Part shown: positions 24,390-33,194 of the stretch, in pieces | Layout: every line of letters starts with the position of its first letter | Position numbering within the stretch: the stretch's first letter is position 1 | NCBI GenBank assembly: GCA_900314885.1 | Contig: OMWY01000002.1 | Span: 62,001-126,000 of the forward strand | Length of the DNA: 64,000 nt | Source of the DNA: an uncultured Eubacteriales bacterium | Lineage (GTDB): Bacteria; Bacillota; Clostridia; Lachnospirales; Lachnospiraceae | Direction: 5' to 3' | The notes under the pieces: model-generated | Told to the model about the DNA's origin: nothing | What the model saw: the letters and a program-made list of their open reading frames with translations, nothing else | The model's database searches: none | Program-made: the position numbers and the translations under genes

Positions 24390-25958
24390 ATGGGAAAGTA
24401 CGTTAACCCTGGCGCGGATAAATTTGAGGAAGCGCTTCGCTCTAAAATATATATAGATAAGAGTGAATTAATATCATATACCAATTCGGTTTTTGGAACA
24501 CTGCAGAAATATGTTTGCGTATCAAGACCCAGAAGGTTTGGAAAATCCATGGCAGCTGATATGATATCTGCTTATTATGACAGATCTTCTGATACAAAGG
24601 CGGATTTTATAAAACTTAGAATATCACAGAGTGAGGAATTTACTGAGCATATTAATAAATATGATGTAATAAAAATTAATGCTCAGGAATTTCTTAGCAG
24701 AACCAGTGATGTTAATAAGCTTATTAAGAGGATTAATGATCTGATACTAAGAGATATTCTATCACTATATCCGGATGTCGACTATTATGACAAGTCGGAT
24801 ATGATAGAATGTCTCGGTGATATCTACGATAACACACGGCAAAAATTTGTGGTTATCATAGATGAATGGGACTGTATATTCCGAGAATATCCTCATGACA
24901 CAAAGTCTCAGGAAAAGTACCTTGATTTCATGAGAGACTGGCTGAAGGATAAAGCCTATATTGGTCTTGTATATATGACCGGAATATTGCCTATTAAGAA
25001 ATATGGCACCCATTCTGCTTTAAATATGTTCTCGGAGTTTTCCATGGAAAATCCAGGTCCTCTTGCTGAATATACAGGCTTTACCAAAGCGGAGGTTTCA
25101 AAACTATGTGAAACGTATGATATGAGCAGTGATGAATGCGACTTGTGGTATGACGGCTATCGTTTCCCTAAATGTGATCATATTTATAACCCGAATTCAA
25201 TTGTAAAGTCGATGATGATGGGGACTTTTGATGATTACTGGAACCAGACCGAAAGCTATGAGGCACTGAAAAATTATATATATATGAATTATGATGGCCT
25301 GAAGGATAGCATTATCAAGATGATGGCAGGAGGAAGACAAAAAGTCAATACCGGAAGTTTCCAAAACGATATGACGACCTTTGCTAATGCTGATGACGTC
25401 CTTACGCTTTTAATCCACTTAGGGTATCTCTCATATGATTTTAATGAGAAGGAAGTATTTATTCCTAACATGGAAATATTGCAGGAATTCGTAACAACGA
25501 CCACAGCGGAAAATCCTTGGAAGGAAGTTATTGATTCGGTTAAGACTTCTAATGAATTGCTCAATGCTACCTGGAATATGGATGAAAATAAGGTGGCAGG
25601 ATATATAGAAAATGCCCATCTTGAAACGAGTCATATTCAATATAATGATGAAAATGCCTTGTCTTACACCATATCCTTAGCATATTACGCGGCAAGGGAC
25701 TACTATACTGTTTACAGGGGGCTCCCTACAGGCAAAGGCTTCGCTGACATGGTCTTTGTCCCTCGGAAAAATCATACCGACAAGCCGGCTATGATAATAG
25801 AACTCAAGTGGGACAAGGATGCCGATACGGCAATTAGCCAGATAAAAGAGAAAAATTATCCTAAAAGCCTTCTTGGCTACAGGGATAACCTGCTACTAGT
25901 CGGAATAAATTATGACCGCAAGACGAGAAAGCATGAATGCAAGATAGAAAGATACTAA
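24390..25958 (+). CDS. AAA-ATPase-like / PD-(D/E)XK nuclease-like protein (DUF1703 type)
   Basis: 522 aa. The N-terminal AAA-ATPase-like domain has a P-loop-like VSRPRRFGKSMAADMISAYYD and the Walker B-like FVVIIDEWDCIF. The C-terminal domain carries a PD-(D/E)XK pattern: FADMVFVP followed by AMIIELKWDKDADTAISQI. The family is highly expanded in gut Clostridia and Bacteroidetes and its role is not established; selfish or host-interaction roles have been proposed. It is flanked on both sides by terminator-like hairpins and is richer in ATA, AAT and TAT codons than its neighbours, which suggests an acquired cargo gene. SD AAGGAGG at 24377-24383. Confidence 0.85.
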   Translation: MGKYVNPGADKFEEALRSKIYIDKSELISYTNSVFGTLQKYVCVSRPRRFGKSMAADMISAYYDRSSDTKADFIKLRISQSEEFTEHINKYDVIKINAQEFLSRTSDVNKLIKRINDLILRDILSLYPDVDYYDKSDMIECLGDIYDNTRQKFVVIIDEWDCIFREYPHDTKSQEKYLDFMRDWLKDKAYIGLVYMTGILPIKKYGTHSALNMFSEFSMENPGPLAEYTGFTKAEVSKLCETYDMSSDECDLWYDGYRFPKCDHIYNPNSIVKSMMMGTFDDYWNQTESYEALKNYIYMNYDGLKDSIIKMMAGGRQKVNTGSFQNDMTTFANADDVLTLLIHLGYLSYDFNEKEVFIPNMEILQEFVTTTTAENPWKEVIDSVKTSNELLNATWNMDENKVAGYIENAHLETSHIQYNDENALSYTISLAYYAARDYYTVYRGLPTGKGFADMVFVPRKNHTDKPAMIIELKWDKDADTAISQIKEKNYPKSLLGYRDNLLLVGINYDRKTRKHECKIERY

Positions 25959-26001
25959 TCACTTCTGCTGCTCACCAAACTAAACTACTAAAGTCATAAA
26001 T

Positions 26002-26030
26002 TTGACAAATTCGCCTGCTATGCTTCTAAA
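26002..26030 (+). promoter_or_regulatory. Candidate promoter upstream of the lipoprotein operon
   Basis: TTGACA (26002-26007), 17-bp spacer, TCTAAA (26025-26030). The -35 is perfect; the -10 matches four of six. It overlaps the hairpin described next. Confidence 0.45.
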
Positions 26031-26062
26031 GGAGATTTTAGACTATGCGGGCGGATTTTTTT
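26012..26062 (+). terminator. Terminator-like hairpin with T7 tract
   Basis: CGCCTGC (26012-26018) pairs with GCGGGCG (26047-26053), with inner TCTAAA/TTTAGA, followed by A and seven Ts. It probably ends the AAA-ATPase transcript. Confidence 0.6.
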
Positions 26063-26088
26063 GCCTGCGAACAGAAGAAGGCATACGT

Positions 26089-26700
26089 ATGAAGAAGCAG
26101 ATTAAAATATTTCTTTCCGCTACGCTTATTGTGGCAGCTGTGCTTGGTGGTTGCACGGGTGGCGGGAGTAGTGCGCCTTCTTCCGGGGATTCCGGCGTGA
26201 CATCAAGTGTGGTTGATACTACTTCAGCGCCAACCATGGGCGAGGGAGCCGAGTCAAGCATGACGGAGCTTCAGGGCGAGCCGTCGGATTTGCAGAGTAT
26301 AAGAGACTCCCAGCAGAGAATTACCGTATATACGATTGATACCTCGAATATGACCACGGTTCCTGTTACCGCTATAGTTGATACGTCGGATGGCCTTGAT
26401 TATATGGATGTGCTTAAGGCGTGTTCCCTTAATTTCGCGGATCAGAAGGCAGAAGTTGAGTATAATAGCGCTGAGGTGACGGGATCTTCACTTGCGATTG
26501 ATTTTAAGGCGGTAACGACTGATGAGCCCTTCGGTAAGGGTACCGGAGCTTTTGAACCCGTGATACTTGACGGTATCTGCAAGAGCATTTTTGATAATTT
26601 TGACAATATAAAATCAGTTTACGTATCTATAGATGGAGAGGCTTTCGTGAGCAAGAAGGTTAAGCTCACCCTTGACAAGCCATATATGACAAATGAGTAA
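26089..26700 (+). CDS. Lipoprotein with a GerMN-like domain
   Basis: 203 aa. A signal peptide with lipobox (FLSATLIVAAVLGGC, Cys21) is followed by a Ser/Gly/Thr linker to about residue 65. The C-terminal domain (ITVYTIDTSNMTTVPVTAIV, SLAIDFKAVTTDEPFGKGTG, ICKSIFDNFDNIKSVYVSIDG) resembles the GerMN/sporulation-type domain pattern (DF..., ...SIF.NF, V.I.DG). Location: outer face of the membrane. The ATG at 26089 is the one that starts the signal peptide; an earlier in-frame TTG coincides with the promoter. It overlaps the next gene by 8 bases. Function unknown. Confidence 0.75.
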   Translation: MKKQIKIFLSATLIVAAVLGGCTGGGSSAPSSGDSGVTSSVVDTTSAPTMGEGAESSMTELQGEPSDLQSIRDSQQRITVYTIDTSNMTTVPVTAIVDTSDGLDYMDVLKACSLNFADQKAEVEYNSAEVTGSSLAIDFKAVTTDEPFGKGTGAFEPVILDGICKSIFDNFDNIKSVYVSIDGEAFVSKKVKLTLDKPYMTNE

Positions 26701-27922
26701 CGTACTTGTAATAGGAGCCGGAGCGGCCGGTTCCATGGCGGCAATCACAGCTGCGAAGAGAGGACATAAGGTAACTGTCCTTGAGAAAAATGACAAGACC
26801 GGAAAGAAGATCTACATCACCGGCAAGGGCCGATGTAACTTCACGAACGCGACCGACACTGAGGGACTTATAAATAACACAATCAGAAATCCCAAGTTCC
26901 TGTATAGCGCCTTCTCAGCATTTACAAGCAAGGACGCTATGGAATTCTTCGAAAGCCTTGGCTGCCCCGTTAAGGTTGAAAGAGGCAACAGGGCTTTTCC
27001 TGTGTCCGACCATTCTTCGGATATTATTAAGGCCCTGAACCGGGGTATGACGAAGTATGGGGTAACTCTTCGCTATAACAGCGAGGTATCAGAGATCCTT
27101 TCAGAGGATGGAAAATGTACCGGCGTCAAGCTCTCTGACGGGACTATGATCAAGGCTGACGCTGTGGTTGTTACTACAGGCGGTCTCTCCTATAAGTCTA
27201 CCGGTTCTACGGGCGACGGTTATGCATTCGCGAAGGCCTTAGGCCACAAGGTGACTGACACCAGGCCTTCCCTTGTAGCTATGAGTGTAGCGGAGCCCTT
27301 TGTAAAGGAACTCGAAGGCCTTTCTCTTAAAAATGTATCGGTTCTTATAAAGGACGGTAAGAAAAAGCTCTATGACGGCTTTGGTGAAATGCTCTTCACC
27401 CATGACGGTGTGAGCGGGCCATTGATTCTTACGGCAAGCTCTATAGCGGGCGACAAGATATATAAGGGTGGAGCCACGCTTCATATTGACCTGAAGCCTG
27501 CCCTCACAAGTGAAGAGCTTGACGCGAGAATAGTGAGAGATTTCAACGCGTTTCACGCGAAGGCCCTTAAGAATTCCTTTGACAGACTCCTCCCTAAGAG
27601 CATGATTCCGGTATTTGTTTCGAGAACAGGACTTGACCCTGAAAAGAAGGCCGGAACTATCACAAAAGGGGAACGCGAAAAAATAATTGCGCTTTTTAAA
27701 GATTTTTCTTTGACAGTGACCGCCCTAAAGAGTTATAATGAAGCAGTAATTACAAAAGGTGGCGTTTCTGTAAAGGAAATCGACCCGCATACTATGGAGA
27801 GCAAGCTTGTAAGAGGAGTTTACTTTGCGGGCGAGGTTATAGATGTGGATGCGCTTACCGGGGGATTTAACCTGCAGATAGCCTGGTCGACGGGATATCT
27901 TGCGGGATTAAGTATACAGTAA
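26693..27922 (+). CDS. HI0933-like (BaiN/RdsA) FAD-dependent oxidoreductase
   Basis: 409 aa. The FAD dinucleotide motif VIGAGAAGSMAAITAAKRG is at residues 5-23 and GKKIYITGKGRCNFTNAT at about 39-56 is diagnostic of the family. TGGLSYKSTGSTGDGY and the C-terminal FAGEVIDVDALTGGFNLQIAWSTGY (quoted only as landmarks) confirm it. Members are flavoproteins; some gut relatives are linked to bile acid dehydroxylation (baiN), but substrate assignment is not possible here. The start overlaps the lipoprotein gene, and ridA follows after 19 bases. Confidence 0.9.
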   Translation: MSNVLVIGAGAAGSMAAITAAKRGHKVTVLEKNDKTGKKIYITGKGRCNFTNATDTEGLINNTIRNPKFLYSAFSAFTSKDAMEFFESLGCPVKVERGNRAFPVSDHSSDIIKALNRGMTKYGVTLRYNSEVSEILSEDGKCTGVKLSDGTMIKADAVVVTTGGLSYKSTGSTGDGYAFAKALGHKVTDTRPSLVAMSVAEPFVKELEGLSLKNVSVLIKDGKKKLYDGFGEMLFTHDGVSGPLILTASSIAGDKIYKGGATLHIDLKPALTSEELDARIVRDFNAFHAKALKNSFDRLLPKSMIPVFVSRTGLDPEKKAGTITKGEREKIIALFKDFSLTVTALKSYNEAVITKGGVSVKEIDPHTMESKLVRGVYFAGEVIDVDALTGGFNLQIAWSTGYLAGLSIQ

Positions 27923-27941
27923 AATCAGGAGGAACGGACAG

Positions 27942-28313
27942 ATGAAAACAGTAGCTACCGAAAATGCGCCTAAGGCTATCGGTCCATACAGCCAGGCTAT
28001 CGAAGTAAACGGATTTGTATTCGCAAGCGGACAGATCCCTATCAATCCTGCCGCAGGCAAGATTGAAGCTACAACAATCGAGGAGCAGGCAGAGCAGGCC
28101 TGCAAAAATGTTAAGGCTATTATGGAAGCAGCGGGAACTTCCATGGACAAGGTAGTTAAGACAACCTGCTTACTTGCCGATATTAAGGACTTTGCCGCAT
28201 TTAACAAGGTTTATGAGAAATATTTCGTGAGCAAGCCGGCGCGCTCATGCTTTGCCGTTAAGGATATCCCTGCCGGAGCCTTGGTTGAGATAGAGGCTAT
28301 AGCCGAGAAATGA
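27942..28313 (+). CDS. ridA: RidA-family reactive enamine/imine deaminase
   Basis: 123 aa. IGPYSQAI, FASGQIP and ARSCFAVKDIPAGALVEIE are family signatures; the Arg in ARSCFAV and the Glu in ALVEIEAIA are the substrate-binding Arg and catalytic Glu of active RidA. It hydrolyses 2-aminoacrylate-type imines released by PLP enzymes such as IlvA (encoded elsewhere in this window). SD AGGAGG. Overlaps cmk by four bases. Confidence 0.93.
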   Translation: MKTVATENAPKAIGPYSQAIEVNGFVFASGQIPINPAAGKIEATTIEEQAEQACKNVKAIMEAAGTSMDKVVKTTCLLADIKDFAAFNKVYEKYFVSKPARSCFAVKDIPAGALVEIEAIAEK

Positions 28314-28993
28314 TCCACGCAATCGCAATAGACGGACCTGCGGGAGCAGGAAAATCTACCATAGCTAAGCTTGTGGCAAAGAAGCTTGGCATTGTCTATG
28401 TGGATACCGGCGCTATGTACAGGGCCATAGGCCTTTACATGATAAATCATGGTATCGAAAAGAGTGATATCGAGGCGGTGAAGAAGGGATTATCTGATAT
28501 CGCTATAGATATAAAGTACATAAATGGCTCACAGCATGTTCTTCTTAACGGCGATGATGTTTCCGATAAGATAAGAACCGAAGAGGTAAGTCGGGCGGCC
28601 AGCGACTTTGCCGTAATTCCCGAGGTGAGGAAGGGGCTTACCGAGCTTCAGAGGAATCTCGCTAAGAAAACCGCTGTGGTTATGGATGGACGCGACATAG
28701 GGACAGTCGTGCTTCCTGACGCTTCCGCTAAGATATATCTCACCGCAAGCGCTCATGTGAGGGCTGAGAGGAGATATAAGGAGCAGATCGCCAAGGGCTT
28801 AAGTGTTAATATTTCAGACATAGAAGCCGATATAATAAAACGTGATGAGCAGGATAAGAATCGGGCTGTAGCGCCTTTAAAGCAGGCGGATGACGCTGTG
28901 CTTGTCGACTCGTCTGATATGACGATAGATGACGCGGCATTTGCCATTCTTTCGGAAGCCGCTAAGCGGGATTCTTCATTTGCTGTGTCGTAG
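28310..28993 (+). CDS. cmk: Cytidylate kinase
   Basis: 227 aa. P-loop DGPAGAGKSTIAKLVAKKLG (residues 8-27), YVDTGAMYRAIGLY, VVMDGRDIGTVVLPDA and the lid region ERRYKEQIAKG. It phosphorylates CMP/dCMP. It starts in the ridA stop codon (ATGA) and lies just before ispH-rpsA, the usual clostridial order. Confidence 0.95.
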   Translation: MIHAIAIDGPAGAGKSTIAKLVAKKLGIVYVDTGAMYRAIGLYMINHGIEKSDIEAVKKGLSDIAIDIKYINGSQHVLLNGDDVSDKIRTEEVSRAASDFAVIPEVRKGLTELQRNLAKKTAVVMDGRDIGTVVLPDASAKIYLTASAHVRAERRYKEQIAKGLSVNISDIEADIIKRDEQDKNRAVAPLKQADDAVLVDSSDMTIDDAAFAILSEAAKRDSSFAVS

Positions 28994-28997
28994 GTCT

Positions 28998-30932
28998 ATG
29001 GAAGTAAAAATAGCTAAAACGGCGGGCTTTTGCTTCGGCGTAAAGCGGGCGGTAGACAGGGCTTACGAGCTGACAGATGAAGAAAAGCCGATTTACACAT
29101 ACGGTGAGCTGATTCACAATGAATCGGTAGTTGAAAATCTAAGAAAGCGCGGCGTGAAGGTAATTCACGATCTTCATGAGCTTGCGACGCTGCCTGAGGG
29201 AAAAGTTATAATAAGGTCTCACGGTATTCCTGAGAGCGATTATAAGACCCTTAAGGAGGGCGGATTCAGGTATGAAGATCTTACGTGTCCCTTTGTAGAG
29301 AAGATTCATAAGCTTGCGAGAGACTACAGCAAGGATCCCGATAACCTGATCGTCATCACTGGAGACCCTCTTCATGCGGAGGTCATCGGCATAAAAGGGT
29401 GGTGCCTTACAGAACCGGTCATCATAAAAGATGTAGCCGAAGCAGAGAATTTTCACGTTCCCGAAGGTAAAAGACCGGTTATTTTGTCCCAGACAACATT
29501 TAATGCAAAGAATTTTCAACTTATTGTTGAAATTTTTCTTAAAAAGCGCTATGATAGTATTGTTTTGAATACTATCTGTCAGACGACACATGAAAGGCAG
29601 GCGGAAGCCGACGCCCTGTCCCGCGAATGTGACGCCATGATAGTAATTGGAGGCAAGAATAGCTCCAATACTCAAAAATTATACAATATTTGTATAAAAA
29701 ATTGTGTAGATACTTACTATATACAGACACTTGATGACCTGGATCCGGGCAAGTTTGGATCCTTCCGTTGCGTAGGTATTACAGCAGGGGCTTCAACCCC
29801 AAGAAAAATTATCGAGGAGGTTCGGACCGTAATGGCTGAAAAGAGTTTTGATGAATTGTTGGAGGAGTCGTTCAAGACTATACACAACGGAGAGGTAGTA
29901 GAAGGCACTGTTATTGATGTTAAGCCTGATCAGATTATTCTTGACATCGGATACAAGTCAGAAGGTATCATTACCAGACAGGAATATTCTAACACTCCTG
30001 TAGACCTTACTACTGTTGTGAACACTGGCGACAAGATGGAGGCTAAGGTCCTTAAGCTTAATGATGGCGAGGGACAGGTTCTCCTTACTTACAAGAGACT
30101 TGCTGCTGAGAAGGGCAACAAGAAGCTTGAGGAAGCTTATGAGAATCATGAGGTACTTAAGGCTAAGGTATCCCAGGTTCTTAACGGAGGTCTCTCCGTA
30201 GTTATCGATGAGGCGAGGGTATTCATACCTGCGAGCCTTGTAAGCGATACCTATGAGCGCAACCTTGACAAGTATGACGGACAGGAGATCGAGTTCGTTA
30301 TCACTGAGTTCAACCCACGCAGAAGAAGAATTATTGGCGACAGAAAGCAGCTTCTCCTTGCTAAGAAGGAAGAAGAGAAGAAGGCTCTCTTCGAGAGAAT
30401 CCATGTTGGCGATACCGTAGAGGGTACTGTTAAGAATATCACTGATTTCGGTGCTTTCATCGATCTTGGTGGCGCTGATGGTCTCCTTCATATCTCGGAG
30501 ATGAGTTGGGGCCACATTGAGAATCCTAAGAAGGTATTCAAGGTTGGCCAGACAGTTAAGTGCTTCATTAAGGATATTAACGGAGAGAAGATCGCCCTTT
30601 CTCTTAAGTTCCCTGACGCTAACCCATGGGTTGACGCAGAGACAAAGTACGCTCCGGGTACCATCGTAACAGGTAAGGTAGCCCGTATGACTGACTTCGG
30701 CGCTTTCGTAGAGCTTGAGCCGGGCGTAGACGCTCTTCTTCATGTTTCTCAGATCGCTAAGGAGCATGTTGAGAAGCCTTCAGACGTACTTAAGACAGGC
30801 GAAGAGGTTACTGCTAAGGTTGTTGACTTTAACGCTGATACCAAGAAGATTTCTCTTTCTATCAAGGCGCTTCTTTCAGATGATTCTGACAGCGAGGATG
30901 CTCCCGCTGAGGATTCAGAGAAGACCGAGTAA
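28998..30932 (+). CDS. ispH: IspH-ribosomal protein S1 fusion (HMBPP reductase / S1)
   Basis: 644 aa fusion. Residues 1-285 are IspH, with [4Fe-4S] Cys12 (TAGFCFGV), Cys97 (LTCPFVEKI) and a third Cys in NTICQTTHERQ, plus His40 and His75. It makes IPP/DMAPP from HMBPP. Residues 300-630 hold four S1 RNA-binding domains, the last two the most canonical (VEGTVKNITDFGAFIDLGG, GKVARMTDFGAFVELEPG), then an acidic tail. Such fusions are known in Clostridia. The S1 part has the strong codon bias of ribosomal genes while the IspH part does not. The ATG at 28998 puts Cys12 at the canonical position; the SD is poor. Confidence 0.94.
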   Translation: MEVKIAKTAGFCFGVKRAVDRAYELTDEEKPIYTYGELIHNESVVENLRKRGVKVIHDLHELATLPEGKVIIRSHGIPESDYKTLKEGGFRYEDLTCPFVEKIHKLARDYSKDPDNLIVITGDPLHAEVIGIKGWCLTEPVIIKDVAEAENFHVPEGKRPVILSQTTFNAKNFQLIVEIFLKKRYDSIVLNTICQTTHERQAEADALSRECDAMIVIGGKNSSNTQKLYNICIKNCVDTYYIQTLDDLDPGKFGSFRCVGITAGASTPRKIIEEVRTVMAEKSFDELLEESFKTIHNGEVVEGTVIDVKPDQIILDIGYKSEGIITRQEYSNTPVDLTTVVNTGDKMEAKVLKLNDGEGQVLLTYKRLAAEKGNKKLEEAYENHEVLKAKVSQVLNGGLSVVIDEARVFIPASLVSDTYERNLDKYDGQEIEFVITEFNPRRRRIIGDRKQLLLAKKEEEKKALFERIHVGDTVEGTVKNITDFGAFIDLGGADGLLHISEMSWGHIENPKKVFKVGQTVKCFIKDINGEKIALSLKFPDANPWVDAETKYAPGTIVTGKVARMTDFGAFVELEPGVDALLHVSQIAKEHVEKPSDVLKTGEEVTAKVVDFNADTKKISLSIKALLSDDSDSEDAPAEDSEKTE

Positions 30933-30956
30933 TAAAACTTTATATTGCAACTAAAC

Positions 30957-30996
30957 AGGCTTGGCTTGTGCTTTTAAGTATGAGCCGGCCTTTTTT
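30957..30996 (+). terminator. Terminator after ispH-rpsA
   Basis: AGGC-TT-GGCT pairs with AGCC-G-GCCT around a 16-nt loop and ends in TTTTTT. The stem has an internal loop, so it is less compact than the tsf terminator. Confidence 0.65.
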
Positions 30997-31029
30997 AAAA
31001 GAAAAGCTTCGGGCTAAGGAGGTAGTGTG

Positions 31030-31815
31030 ATGGCACTTGACGATTACGAACATTTTAAAAGTGATGTGTTAGCTATGTCTTCGATCGACCTCAATCTCTA
31101 CAAAGAGCGCCAGATGAAGAGGCGTATTGACTCCCTTATCGAGAAGAACGGTTTTAAGGGTTACAGTGAGTACGTTAAGGCGCTCAAGACTGATAAAAAG
31201 CTCTATGATGACTTTATCAATTATCTGACGATTAATGTTTCTGAATTCTGGAGGAATCCTGACCAGTGGAAGATTCTGGAAGAGGAGATGCTTCCATACC
31301 TCTTCGGTAAGTTTGGCAAGCCTCTTAAGATTTGGAGCGCGGCCTGCTCTACGGGAGATGAACCATATTCTCTGGTTATGCTTCTCGCTAAGTTTATGCC
31401 TATGAGCCAGATTAAGATTCTGGCGACCGACCTCGATGAGACGGTCATGAACAAGGCGAAGGCCGGGCTCTATAATGTCAAGAGCCTTAAGGGACTTCCT
31501 AAGGAATTCGTGTCAAAATATTTTACAAAGGTTACCGATACGACCTACAGCATTTCAGACGAGGTTAAGCGATGTGTTCAGTTTAAGAAGCACAACCTTC
31601 TTAAGGACCCATATCCGGACAAGATGGACCTCATTGTCTGCAGAAATGTAGTCATATATTTCACAGAAGAGGCCAAGGAAGAGGTATTCAAGAAGTTCAA
31701 CAAGTCGCTCAAGCCTGAGGGAGTGCTGTTCGTAGGAAGTACGGAGCAGATTATTCAGTCTACGAAGATCGGTTTTAAGCCGAAGCATTCATTTTTCTAT
31801 ATAAAAGAAAACTAA
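31030..31815 (+). CDS. cheR: Chemotaxis protein methyltransferase CheR
   Basis: 261 aa. N-terminal helical domain; SAM-binding IWSAACSTGDEPYSLVMLL near residues 99-117, LATDLDETVMNKAKAG, and DLIVCRNVVIYF. It methylates receptor glutamates, the counterpart of CheB. The ATG at 31030 is at ideal distance from AAGGAGGT; a GTG one codon earlier is possible. It sits about 20 kb from the che operon, next to plsX, which is separated by 12 bases. Confidence 0.95.
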   Translation: MALDDYEHFKSDVLAMSSIDLNLYKERQMKRRIDSLIEKNGFKGYSEYVKALKTDKKLYDDFINYLTINVSEFWRNPDQWKILEEEMLPYLFGKFGKPLKIWSAACSTGDEPYSLVMLLAKFMPMSQIKILATDLDETVMNKAKAGLYNVKSLKGLPKEFVSKYFTKVTDTTYSISDEVKRCVQFKKHNLLKDPYPDKMDLIVCRNVVIYFTEEAKEEVFKKFNKSLKPEGVLFVGSTEQIIQSTKIGFKPKHSFFYIKEN

Positions 31816-31827
31816 GGATATTTTGAG

Positions 31828-32868
31828 ATGGCAGAGAAAATAACAGTAGCCCTTGACGCCATGGGCGGGGATAACGCCCCTTACGAGATCGTGAAGGGCG
31901 CGGCAATGGCTGTAAATGAGCTGCCGGAGCTTACGGTAAAGCTGGTAGGTCAGACCCAGGCTATAACTGATACCCTTAACAAGCTTAAGGGCGAAAACCT
32001 TCCTATAGACGAGGCCAGGCTCCTTATAGTTGAGGCCTCAGAGGTTATCACAAATGATGACGCGCCTGTTATGGCAGTCAGACGGAAGAAGGACTCATCG
32101 GTAGTTGTCGCCATGCGTCTTGTGAAAAATGGCGAAGCTGATGCCTTCATATCGGCGGGCTCTACCGGAGCCGTGCTTGTCGGAGGGCAGCTCTTAATCG
32201 GCAGGCTTCACGGAGTGGAACGCTCACCTCTTGCGACACTTATTCCTACCGCAAATGGCGTGTCTCTCATCATTGACTGTGGAGCGAATGTGGATTCAAG
32301 GGCAAATCACCTTGTACAGTACGCTAAGATGGGTTCGCTCTATATGGAGCATGCCTGTGGCGTTAAGAACCCTAAGGTAGGGCTTCTCAATATCGGCGTA
32401 GAGGAAGAGAAGGGAAATGCCCTTGTGAAGGAGACATATCCACTTCTTAAGAACCGCACTGATATTAATTTCACGGGAAGTATTGAAGCAAGGCAGATTC
32501 CATACGGTGACGCGGATGTTATCGTTTGCGACGCATTTACCGGAAACTGCATTCTTAAGTTCTACGAGGGTATAGCGAAGGTGCTTCTCGGTAAGGTGAA
32601 GGAGTCTATCTACGCCAATACGAGGAGCAAGATAGGTGGAGCCCTTCTTAAGCCTTCGCTTAAGAATACGCTTGCGACCTTTGATACGTCTAAGTTTGGC
32701 GGGGCTCCGATGCTTGGACTGAATAAGCTTGTGGTTAAGGCTCACGGAAGCTCTAAGGCAAAGGAAATAGACGCGGCTCTTCACCAGTGCGTGACCTTCG
32801 CCAGTGAGCATATAGATGAGTTCATCAGAGAAGCGATAGATAAAGATAACGAAGTAGTTGGAGACTAG
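31828..32868 (+). CDS. plsX: Phosphate acyltransferase PlsX
   Basis: 346 aa. [19 protein letters not shown] at the N-terminus, SAGSTGAVL, and DCGANVDSR are family landmarks. It converts acyl-ACP to acyl-phosphate for phospholipid synthesis. It begins the plsX-acpP-rnc-smc-ftsY block; fabD and fabG, present between plsX and acpP in B. subtilis, are absent here. Confidence 0.96.
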   Translation: MAEKITVALDAMGGDNAPYEIVKGAAMAVNELPELTVKLVGQTQAITDTLNKLKGENLPIDEARLLIVEASEVITNDDAPVMAVRRKKDSSVVVAMRLVKNGEADAFISAGSTGAVLVGGQLLIGRLHGVERSPLATLIPTANGVSLIIDCGANVDSRANHLVQYAKMGSLYMEHACGVKNPKVGLLNIGVEEEKGNALVKETYPLLKNRTDINFTGSIEARQIPYGDADVIVCDAFTGNCILKFYEGIAKVLLGKVKESIYANTRSKIGGALLKPSLKNTLATFDTSKFGGAPMLGLNKLVVKAHGSSKAKEIDAALHQCVTFASEHIDEFIREAIDKDNEVVGD

Positions 32869-32884
32869 AGAAAGGAACGTAGTC

Positions 32885-33118
32885 ATGGACGAATTTGAGA
32901 AGGTTAAGAAGATCACAGCAGACGTACTCAGCTGTGACGGGGATTCAATCACAATGGACACAAAGTTTGTAGACGATCTGGGAGCTGATTCCCTCGACCT
33001 CACATCCATAGTTATGGAAATAGAGGATGAATTCGGAATTCAGATTCCGGATGACGCCGCCATGAAGATTGTTACGGTTGGAGATGCCGTAGATAAGCTT
33101 AAGGAAGGCCTTAAGTAA
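32885..33118 (+). CDS. acpP: Acyl carrier protein
   Basis: 77 aa. The 4'-phosphopantetheine Ser is in [12 protein letters not shown] (about residue 39). Acidic helices as in FASII ACP. The ATG at 32885 follows AAAGGAA; an upstream in-frame TTG overlaps plsX and is rejected. A terminator follows, so rnc has its own initiation or readthrough. Confidence 0.96.
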   Translation: MDEFEKVKKITADVLSCDGDSITMDTKFVDDLGADSLDLTSIVMEIEDEFGIQIPDDAAMKIVTVGDAVDKLKEGLK

Positions 33119-33129
33119 TCTGGCGGTTC

Positions 33130-33158
33130 AGGACCGGGGTTCCCAATCCCGGTCCTTT
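33130..33158 (+). terminator. Terminator after acpP
   Basis: AGGACCGGGG and TCCCGGTCCT form a 10-bp stem (one G-T pair) with a 7-nt loop, then TT-AAGTTT. The U-run is short. Confidence 0.65.
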
Positions 33159-33194
33159 AAGTTTATATAAACGAACAATAATAAAGGAGGAATT

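Noticed and set aside
32296..33009. 237-codon minus-strand ORF opposite plsX/acpP
   Set aside because: Spans two established genes on the other strand, with no SD or recognisable domain.
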